Assembly (NCBI GenBank): GCA_008638375.1
Contig: CM018046.1
Location: 48,444,126-48,508,125 of the forward strand
Reading direction: 5' to 3'
DNA: 64,000 nt
Origin: Nyssa sinensis
Lineage: Eukaryota > Streptophyta > Magnoliopsida > Cornales > Nyssaceae
Part shown: positions 36,571-48,500 of the stretch, piece after piece
Numbering within the stretch: the stretch's first letter is position 1
Layout of the letters: each line of letters begins with the position of its first letter
Notes under the pieces: generated by a model
The model's input: only the letters and a program-made list of their open reading frames with translations
Databases searched by the model: none
Told to the model about the DNA's origin: nothing
Translations under genes and position numbers: made by a program

Positions 36571-36952
36571 TAGTTTTACAGTTTTAGAATATATATAGGC
36601 TCAATACGTGAGGTATACATAAATTTAATTTTATTAAGAAATTCTACATTACATCAACTTTTATATATAAAATAACATATTATATTTAGACTTGCATTTC
36701 AATACAAATAAGTTCAAGTCGCGCTTCAATAGAAAAATGGTTTCATGCAAGTCATTAGAGTACAAGTTTTGTTTAATATAATTCAAATAGAACAACTCAT
36801 TCTACCAAGAATCAAAAGTTAACAATGGTTACACAAGAATTTTAAGCTGCTCAAGGAAGAGACTTAGCAGAAACCCACAAAGAGGGTATGATTCAAATAA
36901 CCGATCTAAATATTGAAGATAACGAAAAGAATAAGGATTATAGTAACAAAAA

Positions 36953-37581
36953 TGATGCTGCACTTTTCGACTCGCAATAAATCTAGGATCCGCGACTTGT
37001 AGAACACTCAAAAAGGGGATCAGAGGACCACCAGATAGGCTCCAGCTGTAGCCGCTTCGATGCTTAAGTAAGTAAACGGAATTGAAAAGACGGTATTGAA
37101 AGCCAAAGAATGAGCATAAAAATAAAGCGTACTTTTAGGGTTTAATTTATAGACCGTGGCCTTCCTAAGTTGATTAAGATTTGGAGCCATGAATATAGGG
37201 ATTTGATCATCGGAGATTGCAGTTACCTTGTGGAGTATAGTGTCGTAGATAGAGATAACCATAGATAGTAGTTTCCTTATCGAAGACTGTTTCCGTGTTG
37301 AAGACTGTTTCCTTATTCCCTGCTTGGCAGTTGTTAAGGAAACCATAAGGTCGAAACCATCCGAAATACTGAGTGAATATTGCAGAGCCTAAGGTCTGGA
37401 GGATATGTGCATGAGAATGCCCTGGAGGCTCTGCCTACTCTGTATGACCGAGTTTATCGGCTCTATAGGATATGAATGTGAGAATGCCCTGAAGGCTGTG
37501 ACTGCTCTGTATGACCGAGTTTATCGGTTCTGTAAGCACACGTGTCTCAAGGTGATTGGTGTGTCTGTTTGTGGTATATCA
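36953..37581 (-). repeat. 3' LTR of the Tat element
   Basis: 629 bp, aligned end to end with the LTR at 50395-51023. Starts TGATGCTGCAC on the plus strand and ends GGTATATCA. The adjacent minus-strand upstream sequence is purine-rich, as expected for a polypurine tract. Confidence 0.9.
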
Positions 37582-37780
37582 GCTACTCCCCCCTGAGCCT
37601 TAGTTAGGAACTAGGGCATAACTAGGGTTATGGGCTTTATGAAGAGTCACACGTTTTGTTTCTCCATTTTTTGAGACGTCGGTTTAATGGGTCATTTGTT
37701 GCGCAGTTGATACTTGAGAAGCCATCATTACCTTCAACAGTTGTGTCGAATCATCTTGGGGGGCTCATATTTCGAATGTG

Positions 37781-37788
37781 TATATAAA
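37781..37788 (+). promoter_or_regulatory. TATA box for the antisense ORF of the Tat element
   Basis: TATATAAA on the plus strand, about 195 bp upstream of the antisense ORF's ATG at 37976, followed by an AGAGAAGGAAAGG leader-like stretch. Suggests independent transcription opposite to gag-pol. Confidence 0.45.
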
Positions 37789-37975
37789 GAGAAGGAAAGG
37801 ACTTTTATGCCTTTCTTCTGCACTTGCTTCTACAGTACCAGAGACTGCCACCGTCAGTTGACGTATTTTGAAGGTTGAAGGATATCCGGTGTTTATAGCC
37901 TTTCTTGATTTCAGGTTTGCTTTTAGCCCATTTTACATTCCCTTTCATTTGCTTCGTTACTTTCTCTTGTTCGCC

Positions 37976-38794
37976 ATGTCTGGCCCTAGGTCACCTTCTG
38001 GTTCGGGTAGTTCTTCTAGGACCATTCCTCAACTATAACTCGTGAATCTTTCTTCTGTTAATGCTGCTGAGAATAGACAGGTGGAGCCCCCCTTTAGTCC
38101 GGGGGTTAGGATAGTTGACGCATTCGATGAGCCCCCGAATAGGGCTGGTGAGACCTCTGGTCGATCTGGCCATAGAGAGGAGGGTGAGAGTGCGATTACT
38201 GAGAAGATGTTGGAAGAGTTGTGGGAGAAATTCAATCTCCCCTCAAACGTTACTTTTAGGGTCCCGGACCCTCTGGATCGCCCACACGATGTTAGAGAGG
38301 GGGAAATCTGTGCCTACTTGGCTTGGGTTGAAATGGGACTGACACTTCCCCTTCCTAACCTTGTAAAACAATTCTTCTGTTGGTTCAACCTTTGTCCTGC
38401 AAACCTGAACCTTAATAGTTGGAGACATCTGTTAAGTTTCATAGTGTTGGGGCATATGAATAATGTCGACGTGTCCCTTGACCTAATCCGTAGTAATATG
38501 GATCTAAAATACATGAGGGCGGAAGGCCTTTATTATATGTCTTTTGATAGTGGGTTTAGACCCCTTACTTCTGTGCCCTCCTCTAACAAAACTTGGAAGA
38601 AGTGGTATTTCTTCATTAAAGGAGGATGGGAATTCAAGGACTTCCAAGGCCAATTCTCAACATTCCCTCGAACCACTGGGCGAAAGGGTGAAACCCAATT
38701 TTTTCGTGGCTGCTTGGATTTTGTTTTGTGTTTGGCTGACCCATGTAGTATTTCCTTTGAATTTGAGGTTGATGTGAGAAACTGCTGCAAGTGA
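37976..38794 (+). pseudogene. antisense ORF of the Tat element, one early nonsense codon
   Basis: ATG at 37976 opens MSGPRSPSGSGSSSRTIPQL, then a TAA at codon 21, then about 250 further codons in the same frame to 38794. The body has PFSPGVRIVDAF, LPLPNLVKQFFCWFNLCPANLN and KTWKKWYFFIKG, an arrangement typical of the long plant-transposon-like proteins encoded antisense between pol and the 3' LTR in Grande/Retand-type elements (gene 23 in maize Grande). A second open frame (38544-38777, +2) overlaps the end and carries plausible continuation, so a frameshift or lost intron near 38660 is likely. It probably once encoded a longer protein. The role of these proteins is not established. Confidence 0.65.
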
Positions 38795-40424
38795 GGCTGT
38801 TCTGGAGCCCTCCAGATCATCTTTTAACTGTTGGTGGTTGTCTTCCGAACTGTAGTTGCAATAAGACAATGATTGTAGACTAGTTCTAATTGTTTCTCCC
38901 TCTTTGGACGGTATAGGAAAACAACTTCAATCAGATATGTAGGGATCTGACATTGATCTTGTGTCACATATATTGAGAGTAAATTTTGAAGAATTCTGAG
39001 GCAGCTTGTTCTGAACCCAAGTTTTGTAGCAAAAATTCGATGTCTCGTGTCTGTCACTCTAATGATTGAGACTTTTGCTTCTTAGATCATTCAGACCAGG
39101 ACTGAGATACATCCGAATTGGTGATCTTTTGTCGTACACGTGGTCTGTCAAGGATCAACGGAATGGCCAAGACTGAGAGGTCTGTATGTTGGTCCGAGGG
39201 CCTTTGTATAAAGGTGGATCGGACTCTGTTTGCTTGGCCAGTTCGGTATGCTTGGGGAAGCTTTGTATCTTGTCTCCTAAGTATCCGAAAGGACAGTTTT
39301 ATACGTCATCAATTTATACAGTTGTCTTTTGGGTTTTCGAGGCCAACCCTTTATTTAACCAATGCGACAGTACAACTGGGTGACTTTTGGGCTTCGAGGG
39401 TCTATATATATGAAAGAGGAGCGTACGGTTGCGCCCCATCTTTTTACTTTTGCTCTCAGACCGTTCCCCTGTCAGAGAGAATTTGAATGTCTTTTAGAGG
39501 CTTACCGTTTGCCCGGAGATGATTGACGATTTTCAGTCTGAGTTGGGAATGATTAAACTGTGGCCGAGAGTTAACCTTCCCTTTGATTCAGTTTCCAAGG
39601 AAGGATTAGAGGAGGCGAAGATCTTCTTGTCCATCTTAGCATCCGGTCGAGATTTCTCCGATTGGAGGTGGTCCCTCATTGATTCAACTGAGGCTTGGAG
39701 CATCGGTGATGAAAACGAAAGCGGGGTGTCTCCTTCCCTTTGCGTCTTGGCAGAGACCCTTGCTCAAATCGGTTGGGGTGTCATGCCGATTCTGAGGGAG
39801 ACGAAGGTGGGGAATGGAGGTCCCCTGAGACCCAAAGCCCTCATCATCCGTTGGTATTGAGATTAGTGATAGTGATGATGAAATAGCCTGGGTGCTTCTT
39901 GCTGCAGATTGGGGTTCAGGGTTCCTTCCTTTCAAATGGAGTCGGCGACGGCGGTAATGGAAGCTTGGAACTTGAGTCCCTTTCACATTCAAGGAAGAAA
40001 GCCATGATGTTGCAAAAACGTAGTGATGTCTTTGTTGTAGCTTTTCTGTATTTGTTTTATTTCTAGTCTTCTTGTACTGATGTAAACTTTCTGAATCAGC
40101 AATAAAATTGAGTTCCTTCTTCTTAGATCTGATGTTCTTTGTATTTGAATGTGCTCTTTTGGAGTTAAAACACCTTTTTGTGTACTTCCGATAACAAACT
40201 TTTCTATATGCTCCAAGAGTAGATCAAAGAAACTTGTATAAAGCTTGAAGTCTTAAATCAAAGGACTTTAAGCCTGCTCGGTACTGTAGTATTTCTTGTT
40301 TGTTGGTACATAAGCCAAATAATCTAAGTATTAGGTCTGAGGTATTCTGATCTAGGAAACTTTAGTTGAAGATGTTTGAAACTTCTCTCTTTGGATGAAC
40401 TGGATCATAGAATCTGTGTACTGA
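38795..40424. other. remainder of the antisense region of the Tat element
   Basis: Contains broken plus-strand frames at 39118-39486 and 39519-39860, a second TATATATA stretch near 39402, and no recognised domain. Possibly decayed downstream exons or 3' region of the antisense gene. Confidence 0.4.
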
Positions 40425-40962
40425 AGATGGACCAGGCTCGGAAGGCCTGTGCATTATAGATGGACCAGGCTCTAGAGGCCTGTGCATTAAATGATGGACC
40501 AAGCACTAAGGCTTGTGCATTGTAGATGGACCAGGCTCTGGAGGCCTGTGCATTAAAAGATGGACCAAGTACTAAGACTTGTGCATTATAGATGGACTAG
40601 GCTCTGAAGGCCCGTGCATTAAAAGATGGACCAAGTACGAAAACTTGTACATTATCGATGGACCAGGCTCTGGAGGCCTGTACATTAAAAGATGGACCAA
40701 GTACTAAGACTTGTGCATTATCAATGGACCAGGCTCTAGAGGCCTGTTCATTAAAAGATTGACCAAGTACTAAGACTTGTGCATTATCGATGGACCAGGC
40801 TCTAGAGGCCTGTGCATTAAAAGATGGACCAAGTACGAAGACTTGTGCATTATAGATGGACCAAGCTCTGGAGGCCTGTGCATTAAAAGATGGACCAAGT
40901 ACGAAGACTTGTGCATTATAGATGGACCAGGCTCTGGAGGCCTATGCATTAAAAGATGAACA
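40425..40962. repeat. 66 bp minisatellite (two 33 bp half-units), about eight copies
   Basis: The unit is built from GATGGACCAGGCTCTGGAG... and GATGGACCAAGTACKAAGA..., each ending TGTGCATTA. Because 66 is divisible by three, the plus strand stays open and reads a 22-residue repeat around LCIIDGPGSGG / KRWTKYED. It starts about 33 bp beyond the last pol codon. The position, in the 3' untranslated region of a Tat element, is the known hypervariable site from which satellite DNA can arise. Confidence 0.9.
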
Positions 40963-40995
40963 TTCTATGGAGGTATTAAAAAGAAAAAAACATCT

Positions 40996-42440
40996 CTATT
41001 GATAATACTTCCGTAAATGTTCCATGTTCCATGGCCTAGAAATAGGCTTCCCAGTCATGCCTTCTAGCCAATAAGTGATAGGCCTAACAACCTTCGTCAC
41101 TCTGTAGGGGCCTTCCCAGTTCGGTGACAGCTTTCCCATAGTGGGATCCTTGGTGTTTTGAAAGACTCTTCTTAAGATAAAGTCTCCGACTTGAAAGCTG
41201 ACCGTCTTGAGCCCCACCTTGGATTTGTTGACCATTCTCTGCTGGTAGGCTTCCATCCTGATGTTGGCATGATCCCTTTTTTCTTCAAGCAAATCTAAAT
41301 TTTCCATCAGCTGCTAATCATTGGATTCTTGCTCGAAGGCTTCAGTCCTCAGAGTTGGCATACCAATCTCAACCGGGATTACTGCTTCTATACCGTAGGC
41401 CAGTGAGAAGGGAGTTTCAGAGGTGGGAGTTCTTCTGGTTGTTCTGTAGGCCCAAAGAACTCCAGGGAGTTCCTCTGCTCACTTTCCTTTGGCCTGCTCC
41501 AACCTTTTCTTTAATCCATCAAGAATTGTTCGGTTGGTGACCTCTGCTTGCCCATTTGCTTGTGGATGGCCTAGAGAGGCAAAGTGTTGCCTAATGTTGA
41601 GATTTTCACAGAATTTCTTGAAGCCTTTACCAGTGAACTGTGTCCCGTTGTCAGAGATAATCACACGAGGTATACCGAACCTACAAACAATGTTCTTCCA
41701 GGTGAAGTTCTCAACTTCCTTCTTTGTTATGTGTGTTAGAGGTTCAACTTCGGCCCATTTAGAGAAGTAGTCAATGGCTACCAAGAGATACTTCCTGTTT
41801 GGTGGGGCCTTTGGTAATGGACCCACGATGTCCATCCCCCACTGAGCAAAGGGCCAAGGACTAGTAATCGGGACGAGCTCGTGATGAGGCTGGTGTTGAT
41901 ATGGGGTAAATCTTTGGCATTTGTCACACTTCTGGACATACTCCTTAGCCTACCTTAGCATACTAGGCCAGTAATAGCCCTGAGTCAGAGTTCGGTAAGC
42001 TATCGTTCTGCCCCCATTATGATTCCCGCAGATACCCTCGTGTATTTCAGCCAAGACATATTGTGATTCTTCTGGAGCTAAACATTTTAACAGAGGTTGA
42101 GAATAAGACCTTCTGTAAAGCTTATTGTTCAGGATCAGGTACCGAGCCGTTCTGATTCGGATTCTCTTGGCATGCTAGGCCAGTAATAGCCCTGAGTCAG
42201 AGTTCGGTAAGCTATCGTTCTGCCCCCATTATGATTCCCGCAGATACCCTCGTGTATTTCAGCCAAGACATATTGTGATTCTTCTGGAGCTAAACATTTT
42301 AACAGAGGTTGAGAATAAGACCTTCTGTAAAGCTTGTTGTTCAGGATTAGGTACCGAGCCGTTCTGATTCGGATTCTCTTGGCTTTGTTTTTGTCTTTTG
42401 GGAGGAGCCCGGATTCTAGGTACTGGAGGATTGGAGTCAT
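40996..42440 (-). pseudogene. integrase of the Tat element, broken by an internal duplication
   Basis: Three pieces in minus order. 42440-42135 has the H2C2 zinc domain (IHEGICGNHNGGRTIAYRTL...GYYWPSM). 41835-41479 has the catalytic core, with DIVGPLPKAP, DYFSKWAEVEP, SDNGTQF and the GHPQANGQAEV stretch that carries the DDE glutamate. 41307-40996 has the C-terminal GPY-type domain (NWEGPYRVTKV). A 212 bp tandem duplication (41958-42169 and 42170-42381) repeats the zinc-domain segment and shifts the frame. Other stops lie between pieces. It cannot encode a working integrase. Confidence 0.85.
41958..42381. repeat. 212 bp tandem duplication inside integrase
   Basis: GCATRCTAGGCCAGTAATAG begins each copy (41958 and 42170) and CGGATTCTCTTGGC ends each. 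The copies are nearly identical, so the duplication is young relative to the element. 212 is not a multiple of three. Confidence 0.9.
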
Positions 42441-42514
42441 CCAGTTCTGGGGCTGTTCAGTAATTTGGGCAACTTGGGTTTCCTCTATGCTGGGTCCTGG
42501 CTGGTAGGAGATTT

Positions 42515-42820
42515 TTACTGTGGAGTTTGCTTCAGACTTAAGGGGGAAGCCATGTTTGCCAAAGCATCTGCTCTGCAGTTCTGGCTTCTTTCTATTTTTT
42601 GGATAGTGAACGTCTGGAAGGAATGCTTCAAGTGGTTCACCAGCTCGGAGTACCGAAGCATCCTATCATCTTTAACGGAGAATTCTCCCAGGACTTGGCT
42701 TACCACCAGTTGGGAGTCTGAGAAGACTTTAAGGTTCTGAACCTCGCATTCCAGAGCCAACTTCATGCCTAGGATTAGGGCTTCATATTCTACTTCATTG
42801 TTAGAAGCTTTGAATCCCAA
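42515..42820 (-). pseudogene. RNase H domain of the Tat element
   Basis: Reads SNNEVEYEALILGMKLAL, then VFSDSQLVVSQVLGEF and NCRADALANMAS. The glutamate (NNEVEYEAL), FSDSQLV aspartate and RADALA aspartate pattern is the RNase H fold, of the second RNase H type that Tat elements carry between the RT connection and integrase. It is in frame with the RT C-terminal part but not with integrase. Confidence 0.8.
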
Positions 42821-43141
42821 GCTGACTGCTTTTTCTAACGAGAGCCCATCAGGGGACTGTAGTACCAGGCCTACTCTTGAGCCCTGATCGGTTGACGATC
42901 CATCGATGTAGAGCAGCCAGGTTCCTGAAGTTTTGATGAGCTATGCCTTGTCTTGAAGTGCTGGGGTGAACTCGGCAACGAAATCAGCCAAGGCTTGCCC
43001 TTTGATGGAGTTTCGTGGCACATATGATATGTCAAATTCCCCTAACTCCACAGACCACTTTACTAATCTTCCCGACTTCCTCAATATTGACTTCAGAGGA
43101 TAGGCAGTTGGGATTTCAATTGGATGAGCTTGGAAATAAGG

Positions 43142-44396
43142 TCAGAGCTTCCGAGCTGACATCACCAAAGCGAAGGCTAGCTTTTCCACATCTGGATATC
43201 TCTTTTCTGTGTCGAGTAGTGCCCTACTAACGTAGAATATGGGCCTCTGTACTCCCCTGTCCTGTCTGACTAATGCGGAGCTGACCGCGTTTTCAGAGAC
43301 TGCAAGGTACAAGAGTAGCTTTTCCCCCTGTACTGATTTTGATAGAAGTTCTGGAGAGGCTAGATACTCTTTCAGCTCTTGAAAAGCTTTCTCACATTCT
43401 TCCGTCCACTGTAAAGCTTTGTTTCCCTTTAAAGCTTTGAAGAAAGGTAAGCAGTGATAAGTGGATTTGGAGATAAATCTGCTTAGTGCCGCGATCCTGC
43501 CATTCAGCGCCTGAATGTCTTTTCTGGTTTTTTGCGACTTCAGTCCAATCAGAGCTTGGATTTGAGTGGGGTCTGCTTCGATACCTCTCTGAGAGATAAT
43601 GTATCCCAAGAATTTTTCCTTCGTCACCCCGAAGGTACATTTCGAAGGGTTGAGCTTCATTTTGTGCTGTCTTAGGATATCGAAGGCCTGGGCTAAGTGC
43701 TGGAGGTGACTACCTTTCTGCAGACTTTTGACCAGCATATCATCAATGTATACCTCCATGGTTGCCGAGCAGCGGGCTGAACATCTTGTTCACCAACCGC
43801 TGGTATGTGGCTCCAACGTTCTTCAGACCGAAAGGCATTACTCTGTAGCAGTAGAGACCTCGTTCGGTTATGAAGGCTGTCTTCTCCTGGTCTGGAGGGT
43901 ACATCTGAATTTAGTTATACCCAGAATAGGCATCCATAAAGCTCATGAGCTCGTGCCCCGCGGTGGCGTCAACCAGCTGATCTATCCTTGGCAGTGGAAA
44001 GCTGTCTTTGGGACACGCCTTATTGAGGTCTATATAATCAATGCAGACCCTCCACTTGCCATTTTTCTTCTTGACCAGGACGGTGTTGGCTAGCCACTCA
44101 AGGTAGAACACTTCTCGTATTATCCTGGCTTCAAGCACCCTCTAGACTTCCTCATTTATGATCCGATGCCATTCTGGAGCAATCGGCCTTCTCTTCTGTT
44201 TAACTGGTGGGTGATCTGGATCTACCATCAGCTTGTGAGTTATGAGGTTAGGATCTATACCTTCCATATCTTTGGTCTCCCAAGCAAACATAAAGATGTT
44301 GTCTTTCAGAAACCTGACTATCTTCCCCTGCTCGGTGTGTGTCAGGTCTGGGCCAATGTACAAATAACGCCCTTCTAATTCTGAACTGACCAACAC
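43142..44396 (-). pseudogene. reverse transcriptase of the Tat element, frameshifted
   Basis: 44396-44142 gives the RT entry (HKLMVDPDHPPVKQKRR). 44138-43911 gives KKKNGKWRVCIDYIDLNKACPKD and SFMDAYSGYN. 43759-43142 gives the YIDDMLVKS catalytic motif, KCTFGV, FLGYIIS and the RNase H-connection (LLLYLAVSENAVSSALVRQD). Nonsense codons separate the first pieces and a small indel just before MEVYIDD shifts the frame. Confidence 0.88.
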
Positions 44397-44537
44397 TTTG
44401 ATGGGCTCGCCAATGGGCTTGGCTCAGCTGTCCTGTCCCCTTAGGCTCAAGGGTTCTTTGATGCTGGATAGGCAACCTTCCTCCTCGGGAGTGTGGGAGA
44501 GAACTGGATCTGCACAGTCCCGAGTATATTGTAATTG

Positions 44538-45131
44538 CTATTTGGTAGTCTTCTCCTTGAGTGCAATGGCATGGCATTCCCGGGAGGTCGGTTGACACCC
44601 TCTGACAGAGTGAACGTTCTGATTGTGGACATACTTCAGACATTGATGGAGGGTCGAGGTGACCGCCCTTATCTGGTGCAACCATGGTCTCCCAATTATG
44701 ACATTGTAGGGAGATTTCATATTCAACACCATGTACTTTGAGATGGTGGTTTTCTGCCCTTCTCCCTCTCCTACAGTAGTTGAAAGGTCGATTCTTAACA
44801 GTGGGGTACTGAGATTGTCATCAAAGGCTGCCATTACAGCAGTAGTAGGCTTGGTGCTATGGTGGTTAATCTTCATTTGTTTGAGTGGCTCATAAAACAG
44901 TATATTCACAGAGCTGCCAATGTCAACCAGGACTCTTCTGATCTCGAAGTTAGCAATCTTAAGGGTGATGATGAGGGCATCACTGTGAGGACAGTGTACC
45001 TTAGCCAGGTCCTGTTCTGTGAACTGAATCTCCGGCTCTGGCTTGAGCCTTTTTTCAACATTGGAGATCTGCAATACGTCTGGGGCAGCCCTGGCCTCCC
45101 GAGCATATCTCTTTCTCGCCCTGTTTGACAT
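44538..45131 (-). pseudogene. aspartic protease region of the Tat element
   Basis: Contains RRVLVDIGSSVNILF, a D-x-G-S active-site loop of the retropepsin family, and YNVIIGRPWLH, the flap-side IIGR motif. It is in the same frame as the gag 3' part upstream, separated by two nonsense codons (the first ends the frame at 45285), and as the first RT piece downstream. Confidence 0.82.
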
Positions 45132-45284
45132 TCCTGTAATTGGGGAGTCAGCATGGAGGACGTAAATGACATGGTTGTTCTGCCTCTGAGGCTCGTTTCG
45201 TCCTTCCCTCTGCTCCTGCCTCTGCTCGGGCCTCTAGTCTGGCCGTTGTTGAGGCTTGTCTTCTTGGGGGTTCTGCCTTCCGTC

Positions 45285-45550
45285 TTACTTAATGAACTCC
45301 CGAAGACGTCTTTTCTTTATGAGTTGCTCAATCTCATATCGAAGGGTCTTGCATGAGTTAGTCGTATGTCCTTGATCTTTATGAAAATTACAATACTTAC
45401 TTTGGTCCCGAAGGCTGGGATCTCCTTTGATTGGTTCTGGCCATCTCAGGTTTTCCCGATCTCGGATCTGCCGGAGTACCTGGTTCGGTGTAGTGTTCAA
45501 AGAGGTAAAGTTAGTGAACTCCCTTGGTCCAGAGTTATAAACAGCCCTGG
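45285..45550 (-). pseudogene. gag 3' part of the Tat element (zinc-knuckle region)
   Basis: Reads NTTPNQVLRQIRD, then YCNFHKDQGHTTNSC, the modified CCHC knuckle (C-x2-H-x4-GH-x4-C) of Tat gag, then LIKKRRLREFIK and a stop. Cut off from the gag 5' part by the 3.4 kb solo LTR. Confidence 0.8.
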
Positions 45551-45555
45551 ATGCT

Positions 45556-48500
45556 TGTAGAGACTTGGAAAAAAAAAAAAAAACAAAAAGCTGTTAGAAG
45601 AAGGGACAACATAATATATATATTATATTGTATTATATTATATTATATTATATAATATATCATATAAGAAATCAGGAAGCTTCTTGAAGAAGCTGGGAAT
45701 AAAGAAAAGCAAGAGAAACGGCTTAAGGGGAAACAGGGGGCTGGTCGCGTGAAAGAGAGAAGAAAGGAGAGAAAGAAAAAGAAGAAAAGAGAGAAAGAAA
45801 GAAGAGAGGAGAAGAGGGGTGATGGAGGGGGGCAAATCCGACGGAGGTCGCGAGGGGAAGAGAGGAGACGAAGGGCAACAGAGGGGCGATGGAGGGCTGA
45901 GATCTTTGCGGCTAGAAGGGGCGATCATATGCTGCCGCAGGAAATTATATATATATATATATGTGCGTGTATTACGTTGCAGGGAAGATTTGGATTTGGT
46001 TGTGAGAAGTTGGATGGAATCGATTTGAGTATCACGAAATTGGCAAAGATGACAGTAGCGATGCGGCAGATCAATATGAATATGGGTGTGTGTGACGGTG
46101 CTGGATATTATTGGTACAGCGGTGGAGGAGATTGATGCTACAGCAGATTGTTATATGTATATATATATATATATATATGTTTAAGCGGTGCAACAGGGTT
46201 GTGTGTGTGTCGTGTGGTGGTGACGAAGACACAGTTGGAACACTAGTCGACAAGTTCAATTCTTAAATCTGCAAATCCAGAGTTTTTTCCAAAATCTCGC
46301 CGCAGCAGATCACCAAAGACAATACCCTGCAAATCAAATGGCGTAAAAGTCAATTGATTGGTTGTAGTGCAGTCGGTTGTGTATACACGGACATGAATCT
46401 CGATTTCAGGGAAAACTTCTTGCCGTCAAACAGGACGACACTGTCGATTTAGAGGGACGCCAGTGAGCTGTTGAGAATTAGTGAGTTTGGGAAGGCAGGA
46501 ATTGAAGATGGCAGAGGCGTTAAAGTGGGATCTGTAGGAAAATTTGAGGGGCTTAGTTGGTGATGCTGTGGAGTTGAAATAAATTGAACAGAAGGGAAAC
46601 CGAAACAGGGAGAGAGTGGCGGTAGCGTAGCGCGGCAAACCGGATGAATTTGGATTGAAGAAACGCGAAACAACATGGTAAAATACTAAATTTTAGTCTT
46701 GAAATTTTAGAAACATGAATAATTAAATTGATTGTGGGATTTCATTAAATATAGAAATTGTTTTAGATCAAATGGGAATGCAGAAAAATAATCCGAACAG
46801 AATTTAACGATTGAGTTTTGTATTTTTATTCGGGCCAAACCGGGTTGAGTCCGACCCAACTCAACCATTCAGATAGCTGCCTAACAATATTACTGTATGG
46901 GTAAAATTTTAGATTTGAGTTCGGGAAGTGTTTGGTTGAAAAGGAGAAGCTATCCAATAATTGGTTTAAATTGGAAACGTATGGGAAAAATAATATAAAT
47001 AAACTTATAGGAATTGGAAAAATTATGGGCAATGAATAGAACCTCGTGAGATTTTAATTATACCCGAAATTTGAGTTAATTGTGAATTGATTCAAGTGAA
47101 TAAAATAATATTTAATTAAATGATAATTTCAAGGGTAAAATGACCAAAACGCCACTGAGTTGAAAGACTAATCAAACGAACCTTGATTGAAACAAGAGAA
47201 GAGTGGATTTTTATTATTTTGAATGTTTTGAATTCAACGGTAAGGTCCAATTTATGAAAAGAGACCTCGGGAATTGGGAAACCGTGAAAGGACCAAATGA
47301 CCATTTTACCCTTTAGGGTACAAATGTCCAAATTGAATTCCGCGAAAGCCTGAACCGACTTTGTTCGGTGTTCCGGATTCAATGGTGAAGCCTAATTGAG
47401 TAAAAGAAATACCAATCATAAAAAGACATAAAATTTGATGAATAACATAAATTTGTGTAGCGAAATATATTGAGACCTGTTTGTGAATTTTAGGAACATC
47501 GAAGTGAAAGGCGAGGACCCTCTAAACATATGCAGTGGGAGGACTGAGTTATTGATCAGTTGACTGGACTACTTAGTGGACACAGCTTCGTGGGGTGAGA
47601 TAACCCGATCAGGTATGGTACTTTACTAAGTAAGGAATAGAATTAAATTAGGATTGATGTGTATATTGCTTGAATGCTTTTTGTGCTTGTCTGCTGATAG
47701 AAGATCACATAGGAATGATTGCTTCTTTGAGTGGATTGTGTATATGTTTCCCATGTTCTTTATGATTATTTGGGAGTTGTGATTTACTTCTTAAGTTGTC
47801 GTCCCATGTGATTTATGTTTGAGAAGGATTGTTGATATTGTGACATGTGGATTTGCATAAGTGTTGAGATTGATCGAGCATAACACGTAGATTGTGGATG
47901 AAGTCTTGTGATTTAATCTTAAATGTAATACATTATGTAAAGCATGTTGCATATGCGTATGAAAGTGACATTTCATTTGGATTGTATTATTGCATGATGA
48001 AATCATGGCATATTGGCATAGTGTAATTCCTTGAAAGCATAGTGTGGGTCAGCACGAGGTGCTGGTGCATTATGAGGGCGTAGGTCCTGTGGTGAAAAAC
48101 CCAAAACTCGGCCGTTGGTACTCCGTTCCATCGGGGGCGCACCGAAAAGGAGACATACGTGGCCGTACTCATGCTAGCGGGGAAGGACCGTATCATGAGA
48201 CATGGGTGTGACATTGAGATGCATGGGTGTGTCACGCATATTACCTGTGCATTGTGTTGATGAATTTGTGAACGTGATATAGGATTTTTATACAGATGTG
48301 GTTTGTATATTGCCATTGTATTGTATGCATGATTAGGGAGGCATGTAGACATACCTGTACACTTGCACATGCCACGTCTTAATTTTGTTCCTTGCATTAG
48401 TATTGTACCATACCAGCATGTTGGCGCTGACCCATTCGTGGGCACAGGTTTCAGATAAAGCATCTTGGTACGCGGGACTTGATGAAGTCTTGGAGAAAGG

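Noticed and set aside
40425..40962. Regular repeats considered as a CRISPR-like array
   Set aside because: The whole 66 bp unit repeats without unique spacers, in a plant retrotransposon. It is a minisatellite.
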